From: Nitrososphaeraceae archaeon
GTDB lineage: Archaea > Thermoproteota > Nitrososphaeria > Nitrososphaerales > Nitrososphaeraceae
NCBI GenBank assembly: GCA_009377575.1
Contig: WHTU01000014.1
Coordinates: forward strand, 1-64,000
DNA length: 64,000 bases
Reading direction: 5' to 3'
Shown in pieces: positions 53,696 through 63,399 of this stretch. The notes under the pieces were generated by a model, which did no database searches, was not told where the DNA came from, and saw nothing but the letters and a program-made list of their open reading frames with translations. Every line of letters begins with the position of its first letter. The stretch's first letter is position 1. The position numbers and the translations under genes were made by a program.

Positions 53696-55009
53696 ATGAG
53701 CGCAAGCAAGAAACCCCACATGAACCTAGTTGTTGTAGGTCATGTCGATAATGGTAAATCGACTACTGTTGGTCATTTAATGGTGGACTTGAAAGTTATT
53801 GATCAGCGGACTATTGACGCATACGCAAAGGAATCAGAAGCGACGGGAAAGGGTGACACCTTCAAATATGCTTGGGTCTTGGATAGCATTAAGGAAGAGA
53901 GGGATAGAGGAGTAACCATAGACCTTGCCTTCCAGAAATTCGAGACTCAAAAGTTCTTTTACACGCTTATTGATGCACCAGGCCATAGAGATTTTATCAA
54001 GAACATGATTACTGGGGCATCTGAAGCCGATGCTGCTGTTCTTGTAGTCTCTGTGAAACCAGGCGAGACCGAGGCTGCCACCGACCCCGGAGGCCAAGCA
54101 CGAGAACATGCATTTTTGTCCCGTACCTTAGGCGTGAGCCAAATAGTCGTAGCTTTAAACAAGATGGATGATGTCGCTTATTCTGAACAGAGATTTAAGG
54201 AAGTGAAAGACCTGGTAGAAAAAATGCTGAAGCTAGTCGGATATAACACGAGTAAAGTTCAATTTATTCCAGTTTCTGCTTGGAAAGGTGATAATTTGGC
54301 TAAACTTTCTGAAAATACGCCGTGGTACAAAGGACCCACACTTGCAGAATCTCTCGACATGTTTGAGGCTCCAGACAAACCAATCGGGAAGCCTCTTAGA
54401 ATTCCAATCCAAGACGTGTATACTATTACTGGCGTTGGAACAGTACCTGTGGGCCGAGTTGAAACAGGAGTTGTTCGGGCTAACGACAAGGTAATAGTGA
54501 TGCCGTCTGGAGTGACTGGTGAAGTAAAGTCGATAGAGACTCATCATACTCAAATGGATTCAGCTGAAGCAGGCGATAACATTGGTTTCAACCTACGGGG
54601 AGTCGATAGGAAATCAATAAAGCGCGGAGATATACTAGGATCAACTGATAAACCACCTTCTGTAGCTAAAGAATTTGAGGCACAAATAATTGTGATTCAT
54701 CACCCTACCGCGATGGCTCCAGGATACACACCGGTTCTACATGCTCATACCGCACAAGTAGCAGCTACTCTTTCTGAGTTTGTAGCAAAAATAGACGCGA
54801 AGACAGGGGGAATAGTAGAAGAGAAGCCAAAATTCTTAAAAACTGGCGATGCTGCGATTGTTAGAATAAAACCTACCAGACCACTTGCGATTGAGACCTT
54901 CAAGGAGTTCCCGGAAATCGGAAGATTTGCACTCAGGGATATGGGAACTACAATTGCAGCAGGTGTGGTTAAAGGGATTATAGAAAAGTATGATCCTAGT
55001 AAGAAATGA
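53696..55009 (+). CDS. tuf: Translation elongation factor EF-1alpha
   Basis: 437 residues. GTPase motifs G-H-V-D-N-G-K-S-T near 15, D-A-P-G-H near 98 and N-K-M-D near 157, then two beta-barrels to the end (G-R-F-A-L-R-D-M-G-T-T-I-A-A-G). Brings aminoacyl-tRNA to the ribosome A site. It is followed after nine bases by S10, the conserved archaeal pair; the TTG-started S10 gene is surely in the same message. Length normal. Confidence 0.97.
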   Translation: MSASKKPHMNLVVVGHVDNGKSTTVGHLMVDLKVIDQRTIDAYAKESEATGKGDTFKYAWVLDSIKEERDRGVTIDLAFQKFETQKFFYTLIDAPGHRDFIKNMITGASEADAAVLVVSVKPGETEAATDPGGQAREHAFLSRTLGVSQIVVALNKMDDVAYSEQRFKEVKDLVEKMLKLVGYNTSKVQFIPVSAWKGDNLAKLSENTPWYKGPTLAESLDMFEAPDKPIGKPLRIPIQDVYTITGVGTVPVGRVETGVVRANDKVIVMPSGVTGEVKSIETHHTQMDSAEAGDNIGFNLRGVDRKSIKRGDILGSTDKPPSVAKEFEAQIIVIHHPTAMAPGYTPVLHAHTAQVAATLSEFVAKIDAKTGGIVEEKPKFLKTGDAAIVRIKPTRPLAIETFKEFPEIGRFALRDMGTTIAAGVVKGIIEKYDPSKK

Positions 55010-55018
55010 GTGATTTAG

Positions 55019-55330
55019 TTGCCTCAAGAAGCAAGAATAAAACTAACCAGTAGCAATCTCTCTACCTTAGAAACTGTGTGCTCTGAAATTAAGGGCCTCG
55101 GAGAGAAAAACGGAATCAGGCTTAAGGGACCCCATCCGTTACCTACAAAGAAGATGAAGGTGGTAACAAGAAAATCACCTTGTGGACAAGGTACGAATAC
55201 GTATGATAAGTACGAATTGAGAATCCATAGACGTGTGATCGATTTGGGAGCAGACGACAGAGCAATTCGGCAGTTGATGCGTTTAAAAATACCTGACGAC
55301 GTGTATATTGAGGTCTCCTTAACCCAATAG
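55019..55330 (+). CDS. rps10: Ribosomal protein S10 (uS10)
   Basis: 103 residues from a TTG. Recognisable by A-R-I-K-L-T-S-S-N near the start, K-G-P-H-P-L-P-T-K near 39 and the basic closing region (R-I-H-R-R-V-I-D-L, P-D-D-V-Y-I-E-V-S-L). Binds 16S rRNA in the 30S head. It follows EF-1alpha by nine bases. A TTG start is used as in several nearby genes. Complete. Confidence 0.96.
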   Translation: MPQEARIKLTSSNLSTLETVCSEIKGLGEKNGIRLKGPHPLPTKKMKVVTRKSPCGQGTNTYDKYELRIHRRVIDLGADDRAIRQLMRLKIPDDVYIEVSLTQ

Positions 55331-55431
55331 ACCTTCCACAGTTAGATTACTGAATCAGAGCATCATTATTCTTCCGTAAGCACAAATCAGACTATTTGTT
55401 CATATCACTAGGTTACTTGCACACCATTTTT

Positions 55432-55758
55432 TTAATGCAGGTTCACTAACTTTTGAGCACTACTAAACAATATTTTTAGTTCAGACACTGGTCCGTGAAT
55501 TTCTAGCTTCTCTGTTCCCTGTATGCAGATTTTGGCCTTTCTAAGTAAAAATCCTTTTTCTGAGTATTCCAACCCATGCAGTGTGTCTAGCCTCTCGCTG
55601 ACTATATCATTTGACTTATGGATATGGCCTCGTTTAGCAAATAAAATGATCCTTCGGTCGGTTAATAATAATTTATACTTCTTTCCAGAGTATTCGACAG
55701 GACATTTGCCATAAAACTTTACATTCTCGACAGGCAAGAGAAAATCGTTCAAGGTCAT
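55432..55758 (-). CDS. PH-domain-like small protein
   Basis: 108 residues, beta-rich, ending in one helix (V-S-E-L-K-I-L-F-S-S-A-Q-K-L). The strand order (K-L-L-L-T-D-R-R-I-I-L-F-A-K-R near 30-44, then L-D-T-L-H-G-L-E-Y and G-F-L-L-R-K-A-K-I-C-I) resembles bacterial/archaeal PH-like domains, where T-D-R-R-I-I-L is typical. No membrane segment. Function unknown; these domains bind lipids or proteins in some cases. Convergent with S10. Confidence 0.6.
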   Translation of the reverse strand: MTLNDFLLPVENVKFYGKCPVEYSGKKYKLLLTDRRIILFAKRGHIHKSNDIVSERLDTLHGLEYSEKGFLLRKAKICIQGTEKLEIHGPVSELKILFSSAQKLVNLH

Positions 55759-55931
55759 GATTTTATGTGTATATATACATAGATTCTAGAATATATATCA
55801 AAACAAGTCTCAATTAATTGCCGATATGATGGACAAAAATTGATAACAGATTTATTGATTTTCCATAGCTGGCTAATTTCATGATCTCAAATACTGAATA
55901 TTTTATATCCATCGTTAATGATTGAGATATA

Positions 55932-58682
55932 TTGGAAAACACGCCGCCGCTCATACCATCATTTGAAAAAAGGAAAAGGTTCTATAATTTACCCGAACTT
56001 CAGGAGGGTCGGGTTGGGCTCCTCCTTTCATCTGTCTACGTAGGTGATGAACAGACAGTTTATCTCTTATTTTATGACCCGCAGGAGAATAGACTTGTAA
56101 CCTGGAGAGATAGAACCAATCATAAGCCTTACTGCTATACGAAGATGGAGTATAAGGGCAGAGCCGAGGCTATATGCAATGAGGATAAGAAGTTATCACT
56201 CCAACTAACAACGAAGCGAGATTTAATTAACGATCAGATTATTGAAGTCGTAAAAATCGTAGCTCCAGATCCGCTTTCAATTGGTGGAACGGATAATAGC
56301 GTAAGAGAAAGAGTTCGATCATGGGAAGCCGACATTAAATATCATGAAAATTATCTTTATGATTCTGGCCTAATCCCAGGCTCATACTATCGACGAAATG
56401 GTGAATCCATTGTCAATGAGGATTACGGAATTTCTGGAACAGTTAAGGAGGCATTAAAGCATCTTACTTTGAATAATAATAGTAGTAATAACAGTAGTGA
56501 AAATGGTAATAGATACGGACATATTTCAAGTAATGGCTATCAAGATCATGTTATCAGTTGGGCCAATTTACTGAACCAACCTGTGCCGGAACTCAAAAGA
56601 GTTGCTCTTGATATTGAAGTAGAATCGGAAGAAGGGCAAATGCCTACGCCTCGAGAACATGAAAGAAGAATAATCGCCGTGGGACTAGTTGGCACTGATG
56701 GTTTCAAGAAGATTCTTGTTTTGGGCAAGAGAAATTCAGATACAGTTGAGAAGGTGAATATGGCCGAAGCTGAACTGTGTCTTACCGAAAAGGAATTGAT
56801 AGAAAAGACGTTCGAGGTAATAAGCTCCTATCCGATAGTTCTCACCTACAATGGTGATGATTTTGATCTTCCCTATCTGTACGCCCGATCTCAGGATTCT
56901 AGGATCGATCCAATTTCCCATTCTGCTATCCCAAAAGAACAAGTACCAATTCTAGTAAAAAGAGATAGCTTTGTAAAACGAGGAACATTAGCAGAACCAG
57001 TTCACTTAAGGAACGCAATCCATCTTGATTTGTTTAGGACATTTCAGAACAGATCAATCCAGATCTATGCATTTGGTAATAAATATTCTGAGTATACGCT
57101 TAATGCGATCTCTCAGGCACTACTAGGTGAAGGTAAGCTCGATCTAGATTTGGACATTAGTGAGTTACCAGCACAGAAGCTAGCAGAATACTGTCTTAAA
57201 GACGCCGATCTAACATTTAGACTGACTAGCTTCGGCAACAATCTCCTTATGAAACTTTTGATAGTGATAGCCCGAATTGCACGATCATCCCTTGACGATG
57301 TTTCTAGATTTGGTGTCAACCAATGGATCAGAGGAATGCTATACTATGAACACAGAAAAAATAATTTTCTTATCCCAAGACGAGAGGAACTCGGTGCGAA
57401 AGGGTCTTCGTCGACCATTGCTATCATAAAAGAAAAGAAGTATCGTGGAGGACTTGTGGTAGAACCTAAGTTAGGAATTCATTTTAATGTGATAGTGGTT
57501 GACTTTGCTAGTCTTTATCCTAGTATCATTAAAGTATATAACCTATCCTATGAGACAGTCAACTGTCCACATCATGATTGTGAAAATGACGCAGGTCAGC
57601 GGATAGCTGGCACAACACATTGGATTTGTAAGAAAAATAAAGGACTTACGTCACAACTTATCGGATCTCTTAGAGATCTGCGTGTTAGGTATTATAAGCA
57701 ATTATCTAAGGAAATATCAATTGGTTTGGAAGAACGTCTGCTTTACGGCGTGGTAAGCCAGGCAATTAAGGTGATCCTCAATGCAAGCTATGGAGTGATG
57801 GGGGCCGAAATATTTCCGCTTTATTGCTTACCTGTCGCTGACGCGACTGCTGCGCTCGGGAGAATGACTACCTTTTCTGCCATCGAAAAATGTAAAGAAA
57901 TTGGTATCGATGTCATTTACGGGGATACCGATTCCTTATTCCTGAAAGGTCCGTCTCCAACTAAAGTAGATGAAATTACGAGATGGGCTAGAGCTAAACA
58001 TGGAGTCGATTTAGAGATTGATAAGACCTATCGTTATGTTGTATTCAGCGAATTGAAAAAAAATTATCTTGGTGTCCTCTCTGACGGGACGGTAGATGTC
58101 AAGGGCCTAACTGGAAAAAAGTCTCATACTCCCCCTTTTATTAGAAATGCTTTTTCCCATATGCTAGATATCTTGAGTAAAGTAAATTCCGAGAATGATT
58201 TTGAATCTGCAAGAGAAAAGATAAAAAGTATTCTCCAGGAGAATGCAAAGAATTTAGTAAGCCGCCGGATCCCGGTACAGGATTTGAGCTTTAATGTTAT
58301 GATAAACAAGTCACCTGATAAATATGGAAAGAAAATTGCCCCCTCGACTGTAAAATCCGGCTCAATCGATGGCACTGATGTCATCGGAAAGGATTCTCAT
58401 AAAGGCCTGCCACAGCATATCAAGGCAGCAAGATTTCTTGTTGAAAAAGGGCGAGAAATAAAGGCTGGCGGTATTATCTCCTATGTGAAAACTAGTACAG
58501 CGGAAGGTGTGAAGCCAGTCGAGCTCGCAAAGCCAGAAGAGATAGATACTGACAAATACCTTGAAACTATGGAGGTTACATTCGATCAGATACTCGCATC
58601 TCTAAACTTTAATTTTAAATCATTGGTGGGACAACCACGTCAATCCAATTTGGATGAGCTTTTTTGGGGAGGATCAGTCTAG
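55932..58682 (+). CDS. polB: Replicative family-B DNA polymerase
   Basis: 916 residues from a TTG (the N-terminus M-E-N-T-P-P). The 3'-5' exonuclease has D-I-E-V-E (Asp227, Glu229), N-G-D-D-F-D (near 308-312) and Y-C-L-K-D-A (Asp424). Polymerase region II is D-F-A-S-L-Y-P-S (Asp524) and region I Y-G-D-T-D-S (Asp665, Asp667). An Asn/Ser-rich insert (about 181-200) lies in the N-terminal domain. The end Q-S-N-L-D-E-L-F is a PIP box (904-911) for PCNA. No intein. It is the single B-family polymerase seen here and acts at replication forks with PolD in these archaea. Confidence 0.95.
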   Translation: MENTPPLIPSFEKRKRFYNLPELQEGRVGLLLSSVYVGDEQTVYLLFYDPQENRLVTWRDRTNHKPYCYTKMEYKGRAEAICNEDKKLSLQLTTKRDLINDQIIEVVKIVAPDPLSIGGTDNSVRERVRSWEADIKYHENYLYDSGLIPGSYYRRNGESIVNEDYGISGTVKEALKHLTLNNNSSNNSSENGNRYGHISSNGYQDHVISWANLLNQPVPELKRVALDIEVESEEGQMPTPREHERRIIAVGLVGTDGFKKILVLGKRNSDTVEKVNMAEAELCLTEKELIEKTFEVISSYPIVLTYNGDDFDLPYLYARSQDSRIDPISHSAIPKEQVPILVKRDSFVKRGTLAEPVHLRNAIHLDLFRTFQNRSIQIYAFGNKYSEYTLNAISQALLGEGKLDLDLDISELPAQKLAEYCLKDADLTFRLTSFGNNLLMKLLIVIARIARSSLDDVSRFGVNQWIRGMLYYEHRKNNFLIPRREELGAKGSSSTIAIIKEKKYRGGLVVEPKLGIHFNVIVVDFASLYPSIIKVYNLSYETVNCPHHDCENDAGQRIAGTTHWICKKNKGLTSQLIGSLRDLRVRYYKQLSKEISIGLEERLLYGVVSQAIKVILNASYGVMGAEIFPLYCLPVADATAALGRMTTFSAIEKCKEIGIDVIYGDTDSLFLKGPSPTKVDEITRWARAKHGVDLEIDKTYRYVVFSELKKNYLGVLSDGTVDVKGLTGKKSHTPPFIRNAFSHMLDILSKVNSENDFESAREKIKSILQENAKNLVSRRIPVQDLSFNVMINKSPDKYGKKIAPSTVKSGSIDGTDVIGKDSHKGLPQHIKAARFLVEKGREIKAGGIISYVKTSTAEGVKPVELAKPEEIDTDKYLETMEVTFDQILASLNFNFKSLVGQPRQSNLDELFWGGSV

Positions 58683-58847
58683 GTTCTTGAAAATAGATGA
58701 GGAAAATCGGTAAGTTTAATTAAACATGTACAAATCTTCTGTCGTAAAAATTATCAAAAAAGTTTCACCATGAATAATCTTGAGTAATGCTTTCGGCAAA
58801 ATTCGGGAAAAAATAGGAAATGGACCTATTTCTATCTGAAGTTACTC

Positions 58848-59675
58848 CTAATCCTCCTCTAACTGTGCATTCACGAATCCCGCCTTTAGACCTGTCCTAT
58901 CGACTATTGTAGGATACTTCCCAGATTTCTGAGTATACACATAGACCTGGATATCGTTTCCGTCAGGTCCAGGTATCATGTAAGAATCTTCGATATGATA
59001 TCCCAATGTGTTGAAGTGCAAGTCAAAATAGTCCTTGTCTTCTGCTTGTACTACAAACAAGCCTGCCGTAGCCTGAGTTGAATTTGTCGACAAATTATCT
59101 GGTGCGTTTCCAGGAGCAATGACATTTATTTTCCCCTTAGGAGCTGCTGGATCTGTGTTAGTGGGATCTGAAAATGTATATGTTCCTTGGGTGTCAAACG
59201 TGTACTCAACTCCATTTTTAAATGGTATGGTCCCATTAGAAAGAAGAACCTGATTATCGCTGTCTTGGACAAGTGAAATACCGTGAGGATTACCCTGAGG
59301 ACTCATTGTGCTATTGTCAGCATTAGACCAGATAACTTTCGTCCCTTCTACGATTGTCGCATCAAGAGGAAGGAATCCCTGATTAACTAATCTTTTATCA
59401 GGGAACAAAACGACGAGATTATGTACGTCAGAATCTAACTTCATGGAATTCGTCTGTGCAATGTCGCCAGCATTCAATCGTGGACCAGCAGTAGGAGCTG
59501 TACTCGAACCAACCCCTCCCTCACTTGAAGTAGTATTTGCGGGCTCTTCGGTCCCTGGTAAAACATTTACCTGAGCATAAACTGTCTCAACTGAGCTATG
59601 GGTACCAGCGCCTGACAAGACCAGGATAGCAGCGACAGAAACGGTAAGCGCTATGACACTCAAACTTATATTCAT
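58848..59675 (-). CDS. Secreted cupredoxin-like protein lacking copper ligands
   Basis: 275 residues from the ATG at 59675; ATGs at 59711 and 59858 exist, but the latter overlaps the ureohydrolase gene. A signal segment (about 1-30) precedes a Ser/Thr/Pro linker and a cupredoxin-like domain: V-V-L-F-P-D-K-R-L, G-T-K-V-I-W-S-N-A-D, N-P-H-G-I-S-L and Y-T-F-D-T-Q-G-T-Y-T-F-S-D-P. In copper proteins the end of that strand has C-x-x-H; here S-D-P-T stands instead, so only one His remains and copper binding is doubtful. A further about 60-residue beta part follows. Blue-copper-type proteins are abundant in ammonia oxidisers; this one appears to be a structural relative. Confidence 0.75.
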   Translation of the reverse strand: MNISLSVIALTVSVAAILVLSGAGTHSSVETVYAQVNVLPGTEEPANTTSSEGGVGSSTAPTAGPRLNAGDIAQTNSMKLDSDVHNLVVLFPDKRLVNQGFLPLDATIVEGTKVIWSNADNSTMSPQGNPHGISLVQDSDNQVLLSNGTIPFKNGVEYTFDTQGTYTFSDPTNTDPAAPKGKINVIAPGNAPDNLSTNSTQATAGLFVVQAEDKDYFDLHFNTLGYHIEDSYMIPGPDGNDIQVYVYTQKSGKYPTIVDRTGLKAGFVNAQLEED

Positions 59676-59818
59676 TTGGAGGCTGTAGGCAGACTCCCAT
59701 TTATAATGCATTGTGTTTGAAAGAGTTGACCTTCGTATCGTACAAGCACGGTCAAATTTAAAGGGAATAGTTAGCAATGCCTTAACATTTATACTATAAT
59801 TCGGTTCGATCTTATCCG

Positions 59819-60778
59819 TTGTCCATTTTGGAGGAGGTCCAGCCACTCTTCGTCTCACCAGAATTAGGAGATGTTGGAGTACCTTTTGCTGATTTTCCTA
59901 TGAAAGTTTCGCTTACCGACTCAAATGTGATAGTCTATGGAGTTCCATTGGACCTCACAACCTCCTTTGGAAAAGGGACCAGGGAAGGGCCCAATTCAAT
60001 CAGATTGACTTCTGCAAAACAGATAGAAACCTACTTATTTGAAGAAAATACTGATTTGGCTGACAAGGTCAAACTCTATGATTTCGGCGATCTTAAGATG
60101 CCTCAACTTGATTCTAACTGCAATCTGAGCTCCATTATTTCATCAATTGGGTCAAACATTACTATGACTGCAGATCATATAAAAGCGAGCAGCAAAATTC
60201 CAATTTTGTTAGGGGGAGAACACACCATCTCATACTACCAGCTTAAGGCGCTGGCCGACACAAAGCCTCTGATTCTCCATTTCGATGCTCATAGAGATTT
60301 GAAGCCTGAATATGGTGGGATGGTCATGTGTCATACAACTCCTTTTTACCATCTAATCAACGACGGACATATTCGTAGTCACGATCTAGTTCAAATTGGA
60401 ATAAGACAATGTGATCGACAGGAGAATCAATTTGCATTAAATAAAGGTGTCGTTACGTTCGATGCTTGGACAATTCATGATAACATTGATAAATTATTGT
60501 TATACATTAACGAAGTTACTTGCAATAGAGTTATCTATATTTCATTTGACATAGACGTTTACGATCTATCATATGTTCCGTGCACCGGATGTCCTGAACC
60601 GTACGGTTTGGACCCATTCCAGGTGACTAAAATAATAAAAAGCATAAGCTCCTCGGCTTTGCTCATAGGTATGGATATGGTGGAAGTTGCGGCTAGAAGT
60701 AATGATTATAGAGAAGGTACGCTGGCTGTCCAAACCCTTTACAGGATGTTGGTTAATCTGCAAAAGGCTTATTTATAG
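59819..60778 (+). CDS. speB: Ureohydrolase (agmatinase/arginase family)
   Basis: 319 residues from a TTG at 59819 (or the TTG at 59828). Two-metal ureohydrolase: G-G-E-H near 132-135, D-A-H-R-D (156-160) and S-F-D-I-D-V-Y-D (242-249) give the His/Asp ligands. Agmatinase, arginase and guanidino-acid hydrolases share these. Agmatinase for polyamines is the usual assignment in archaea, but a different guanidino substrate is possible. The start is divergent from the cupredoxin-like gene; TATACTATAAT near 59791-59801 is a likely promoter. Confidence 0.83.
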   Translation: MSILEEVQPLFVSPELGDVGVPFADFPMKVSLTDSNVIVYGVPLDLTTSFGKGTREGPNSIRLTSAKQIETYLFEENTDLADKVKLYDFGDLKMPQLDSNCNLSSIISSIGSNITMTADHIKASSKIPILLGGEHTISYYQLKALADTKPLILHFDAHRDLKPEYGGMVMCHTTPFYHLINDGHIRSHDLVQIGIRQCDRQENQFALNKGVVTFDAWTIHDNIDKLLLYINEVTCNRVIYISFDIDVYDLSYVPCTGCPEPYGLDPFQVTKIIKSISSSALLIGMDMVEVAARSNDYREGTLAVQTLYRMLVNLQKAYL

Positions 60779-60821
60779 TCGCTGGAATCCGCTACAAATG
60801 GGAGATTGTTTAGTGGTTGTG

Positions 60822-62756
60822 TTAGCCGGTGAATTGGGGTCTCTTAGAAAGTAACATAGGAAGGTTCAAGGGCAGATATGGCTTATCTGCAGTTTTATTT
60901 GTTATTTCATCGGCCAATCCATCTATTGTCATGGTTCTCCTTTCACTTGGATTTGAACGATCTCGGATTTGAAATTTTGCCTCTTCTACTTCAGTATCCC
61001 CTATAACAACGATATAATTAATCCATTCCATTTCTGCATCTCGGATCTTTTTTCCTACTGATTCATCCCGATCATCTAGATCTACTCTAATGTATTTTTT
61101 TGAAAGTGCATCAGCAATCTCCTTACAATAAGCGGTATGGTTTGAGGTCACAGGAATCAAACGCATTTGAGTGGGCGAAAGCCATAGTGGCAGCGTAGGC
61201 TTATCGCCAGTTTTTGAACTTTTTGCAGCCTTTTCTAGTAATGCATAAATTACACGTTCAACTGCTCCACTTGGTGAATTGTGCAGGATTACAGGATACT
61301 TTCTCGATCCATCTTCATCGACAAACGTTATGTTGTATCGTTTACTATTTTCAATATCGATCTGGTCCGTAGAAAGTGCAGAAGCTTTTCCTTGATTATC
61401 TATGAAGTTAAACTCCCATTTTAGGATAAAATAGAAGAACCGCTCTTTCCACAATTCCACCAGCACAGGACGATCAAATTTCCGAGCTAATTCAATTATC
61501 ATATCTTTATTCTCCTGGAAGCAAGCCTCGGTAAACCGTATTGCCATCTCAATGTCGCCACAGGTTGAAATTCCCAAATCATTTAAAACAGTGGTCGATA
61601 AATCAAATCTTTTTAGAAGCTCCGACTTGGCCTCCTCCATATCTCTGCAAAATGCATGACAATCAGGCATACTGAATGCTCTCAACCTTTTCAACCCTAC
61701 AATCTCTCCGGTCTTCTCTCTACGGAAACTATATCTGGTAAGTTCATAAAGTCGAAGGGGTAGATTCTTGTAAGATATCAATAAATCTTTTGCCATTAGA
61801 AACTGGCCAAAACATGCTGCAAATCTAAGGAAATAATGTTTCCCATGGTCAGTAACGATATTGTACTGTCTTGCGGGAAATCGGTTAAAGTAACTCTCCA
61901 GTGATGGATGTTTCGAATCATACATTATGGGAGTTTCTATCTCTATTCCGCCGTAGGCGCTCACCATTTTGGTAACGTACTGTTCTATCAATGACTTGAT
62001 CAAGCGACCCTTGGGGTAGAATCGCATATTCCCGGAATCAGATGCTGGTTCATAATCAGCTATAGCTAGTTTCCGCATCAATTTAACATGAGGTGGAATT
62101 TCATCAACAGCTCTCCTCTTCTCGATCTCGTAACTTATTAGGCTCTTTAGATTGCTTTGATTGCTCGAATATTTGTACTCCTTTAAAGGGATCATGTTCC
62201 CATCTGGTTTCAATACAAACCATTGTGATCGTAATGAATCCTCTGCGCTAAGCGCACTGGATATGCCTGTACCAGAACTATTCAGTGCTGTCTTTGATAG
62301 CGAACCACTCTCTTTATCTGAATATTTAGTAATAGAACTCTTATCATATGTTCTAAAATTCTCCGCTAAAGGATGTGCTTTGACTTTTACTGAAAATGAT
62401 TTTGTCCATCCGAACGGTGCCCTCCTGACTTCTATATCTTCTTTCATGGTTTCTTCTTTCATCCTGTTCATGATCTCCAAAGCTTGTTGTGGTGAGGCAA
62501 GATTCGAGCTCAAGTGCGAATAAGGGTAAATTAGGAGCTTATTGTTCTTAATCCCTTGCATATACCGCTTGATATCCTGCGCAGCAAATTTGACTATGGA
62601 AATATCATCGCCTTCCTCGATTGCTACAAGTGTAACAACCAAGTCTTGAAGTCTCACCTTATCGAGCGATACATCCTGATCGGCGTATTCTTCTTCTATC
62701 TCTCTAGTAACAGGCTCGTACTCGAAGAATTCAGCATGAAGTTGAAGTACTCGCAT
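60822..62756 (-). CDS. thrS: Threonyl-tRNA synthetase, archaeal type
   Basis: 644 residues from the ATG at 62756 (M-R-V-L-Q-L-H-A-E-F-F-E-Y-E-P-V), which is the usual archaeal start; an ATG at 62837 would add 27 residues. The N-terminal about 145 residues are the archaeal editing domain related to D-aminoacyl-tRNA deacylase. The class II core follows: motif 2 in T-R-Y-S-F-R-R-E near 340, and motif 3 G-A-V-E-R-V-I-Y near 523. A C-terminal anticodon-binding domain closes it (L-W-L-S-P-T-Q-M-R-L-I-P-V). A linker of about 40 residues rich in Ser/Asp joins editing and core. Charges tRNA-Thr and removes Ser. Confidence 0.95.
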   Translation of the reverse strand: MRVLQLHAEFFEYEPVTREIEEEYADQDVSLDKVRLQDLVVTLVAIEEGDDISIVKFAAQDIKRYMQGIKNNKLLIYPYSHLSSNLASPQQALEIMNRMKEETMKEDIEVRRAPFGWTKSFSVKVKAHPLAENFRTYDKSSITKYSDKESGSLSKTALNSSGTGISSALSAEDSLRSQWFVLKPDGNMIPLKEYKYSSNQSNLKSLISYEIEKRRAVDEIPPHVKLMRKLAIADYEPASDSGNMRFYPKGRLIKSLIEQYVTKMVSAYGGIEIETPIMYDSKHPSLESYFNRFPARQYNIVTDHGKHYFLRFAACFGQFLMAKDLLISYKNLPLRLYELTRYSFRREKTGEIVGLKRLRAFSMPDCHAFCRDMEEAKSELLKRFDLSTTVLNDLGISTCGDIEMAIRFTEACFQENKDMIIELARKFDRPVLVELWKERFFYFILKWEFNFIDNQGKASALSTDQIDIENSKRYNITFVDEDGSRKYPVILHNSPSGAVERVIYALLEKAAKSSKTGDKPTLPLWLSPTQMRLIPVTSNHTAYCKEIADALSKKYIRVDLDDRDESVGKKIRDAEMEWINYIVVIGDTEVEEAKFQIRDRSNPSERRTMTIDGLADEITNKTADKPYLPLNLPMLLSKRPQFTG

Positions 62757-62889
62757 TCTATGGAAGATAGTAGGAATACTTGGATGATTAAAGGCTTTTG
62801 AAGGATGGATGAGATACTCCTGAACCTGGATGGTCAAGAAATGAGTTGTTTAAGACCATCTTTGTGGCCTTTTTCAGCCTAAACGTAGG

Positions 62890-63099
62890 CTAGTCCCATC
62901 TCGCTCGCTCATTTTCTCGATCATCTTTGGTAGCTTTCTTCCAATCTTTATAGTGTTGTCTACAAAGGTAAATCCTTTTGTTCGAAGAATCGATCATTAG
63001 ATCAATGGCCATTGCGGCTTTACTTCCACTCATGGATCTAAGGGCGATCTGGTCACATCCTTGTACACTACATGCAATTCCTTTATCCACCTTACCCAT
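62890..63099 (-). CDS. Small Cys/His protein, possible zinc binder
   Basis: 69 residues from the ATG at 63099; an ATG at 63141 adds 14. The chain has C-S-V-Q-G-C near 10-15 and C-R-Q-H near 46-49, a spacing fit for one zinc. The C-terminal third is very charged (K-D-W-K-K-A-T-K-D-D-R-E-N-E-R-A-R-W-D). No known family recognised. It is upstream of thrS in the same direction, 133 bases away. Confidence 0.65.
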   Translation of the reverse strand: MGKVDKGIACSVQGCDQIALRSMSGSKAAMAIDLMIDSSNKRIYLCRQHYKDWKKATKDDRENERARWD

Positions 63100-63399
63100 A
63101 CTATTGTAAAATGAAAAGCGCTGGTATAAAACCTTGATCAAGCACTAATATCGGCATTAGAAATTGGGTATAATTCGGGAAATTACCCTCCTCTATAGTA
63201 TCATACAACAGACTAAATATCTATCCATTCAAAGTATACCATAATATTTAATAAGAAATTACTAGAAGAATACTTATTTATTATTCCCGACAGTTATATT
63301 CGATAAAATGATTGTATGCTTATCTTCGATTTACACTAACTTAAGATTTGGTATATGTTTTAGTTCATTATAAATACTTAATTCTCCAGGGGTTTGTGA

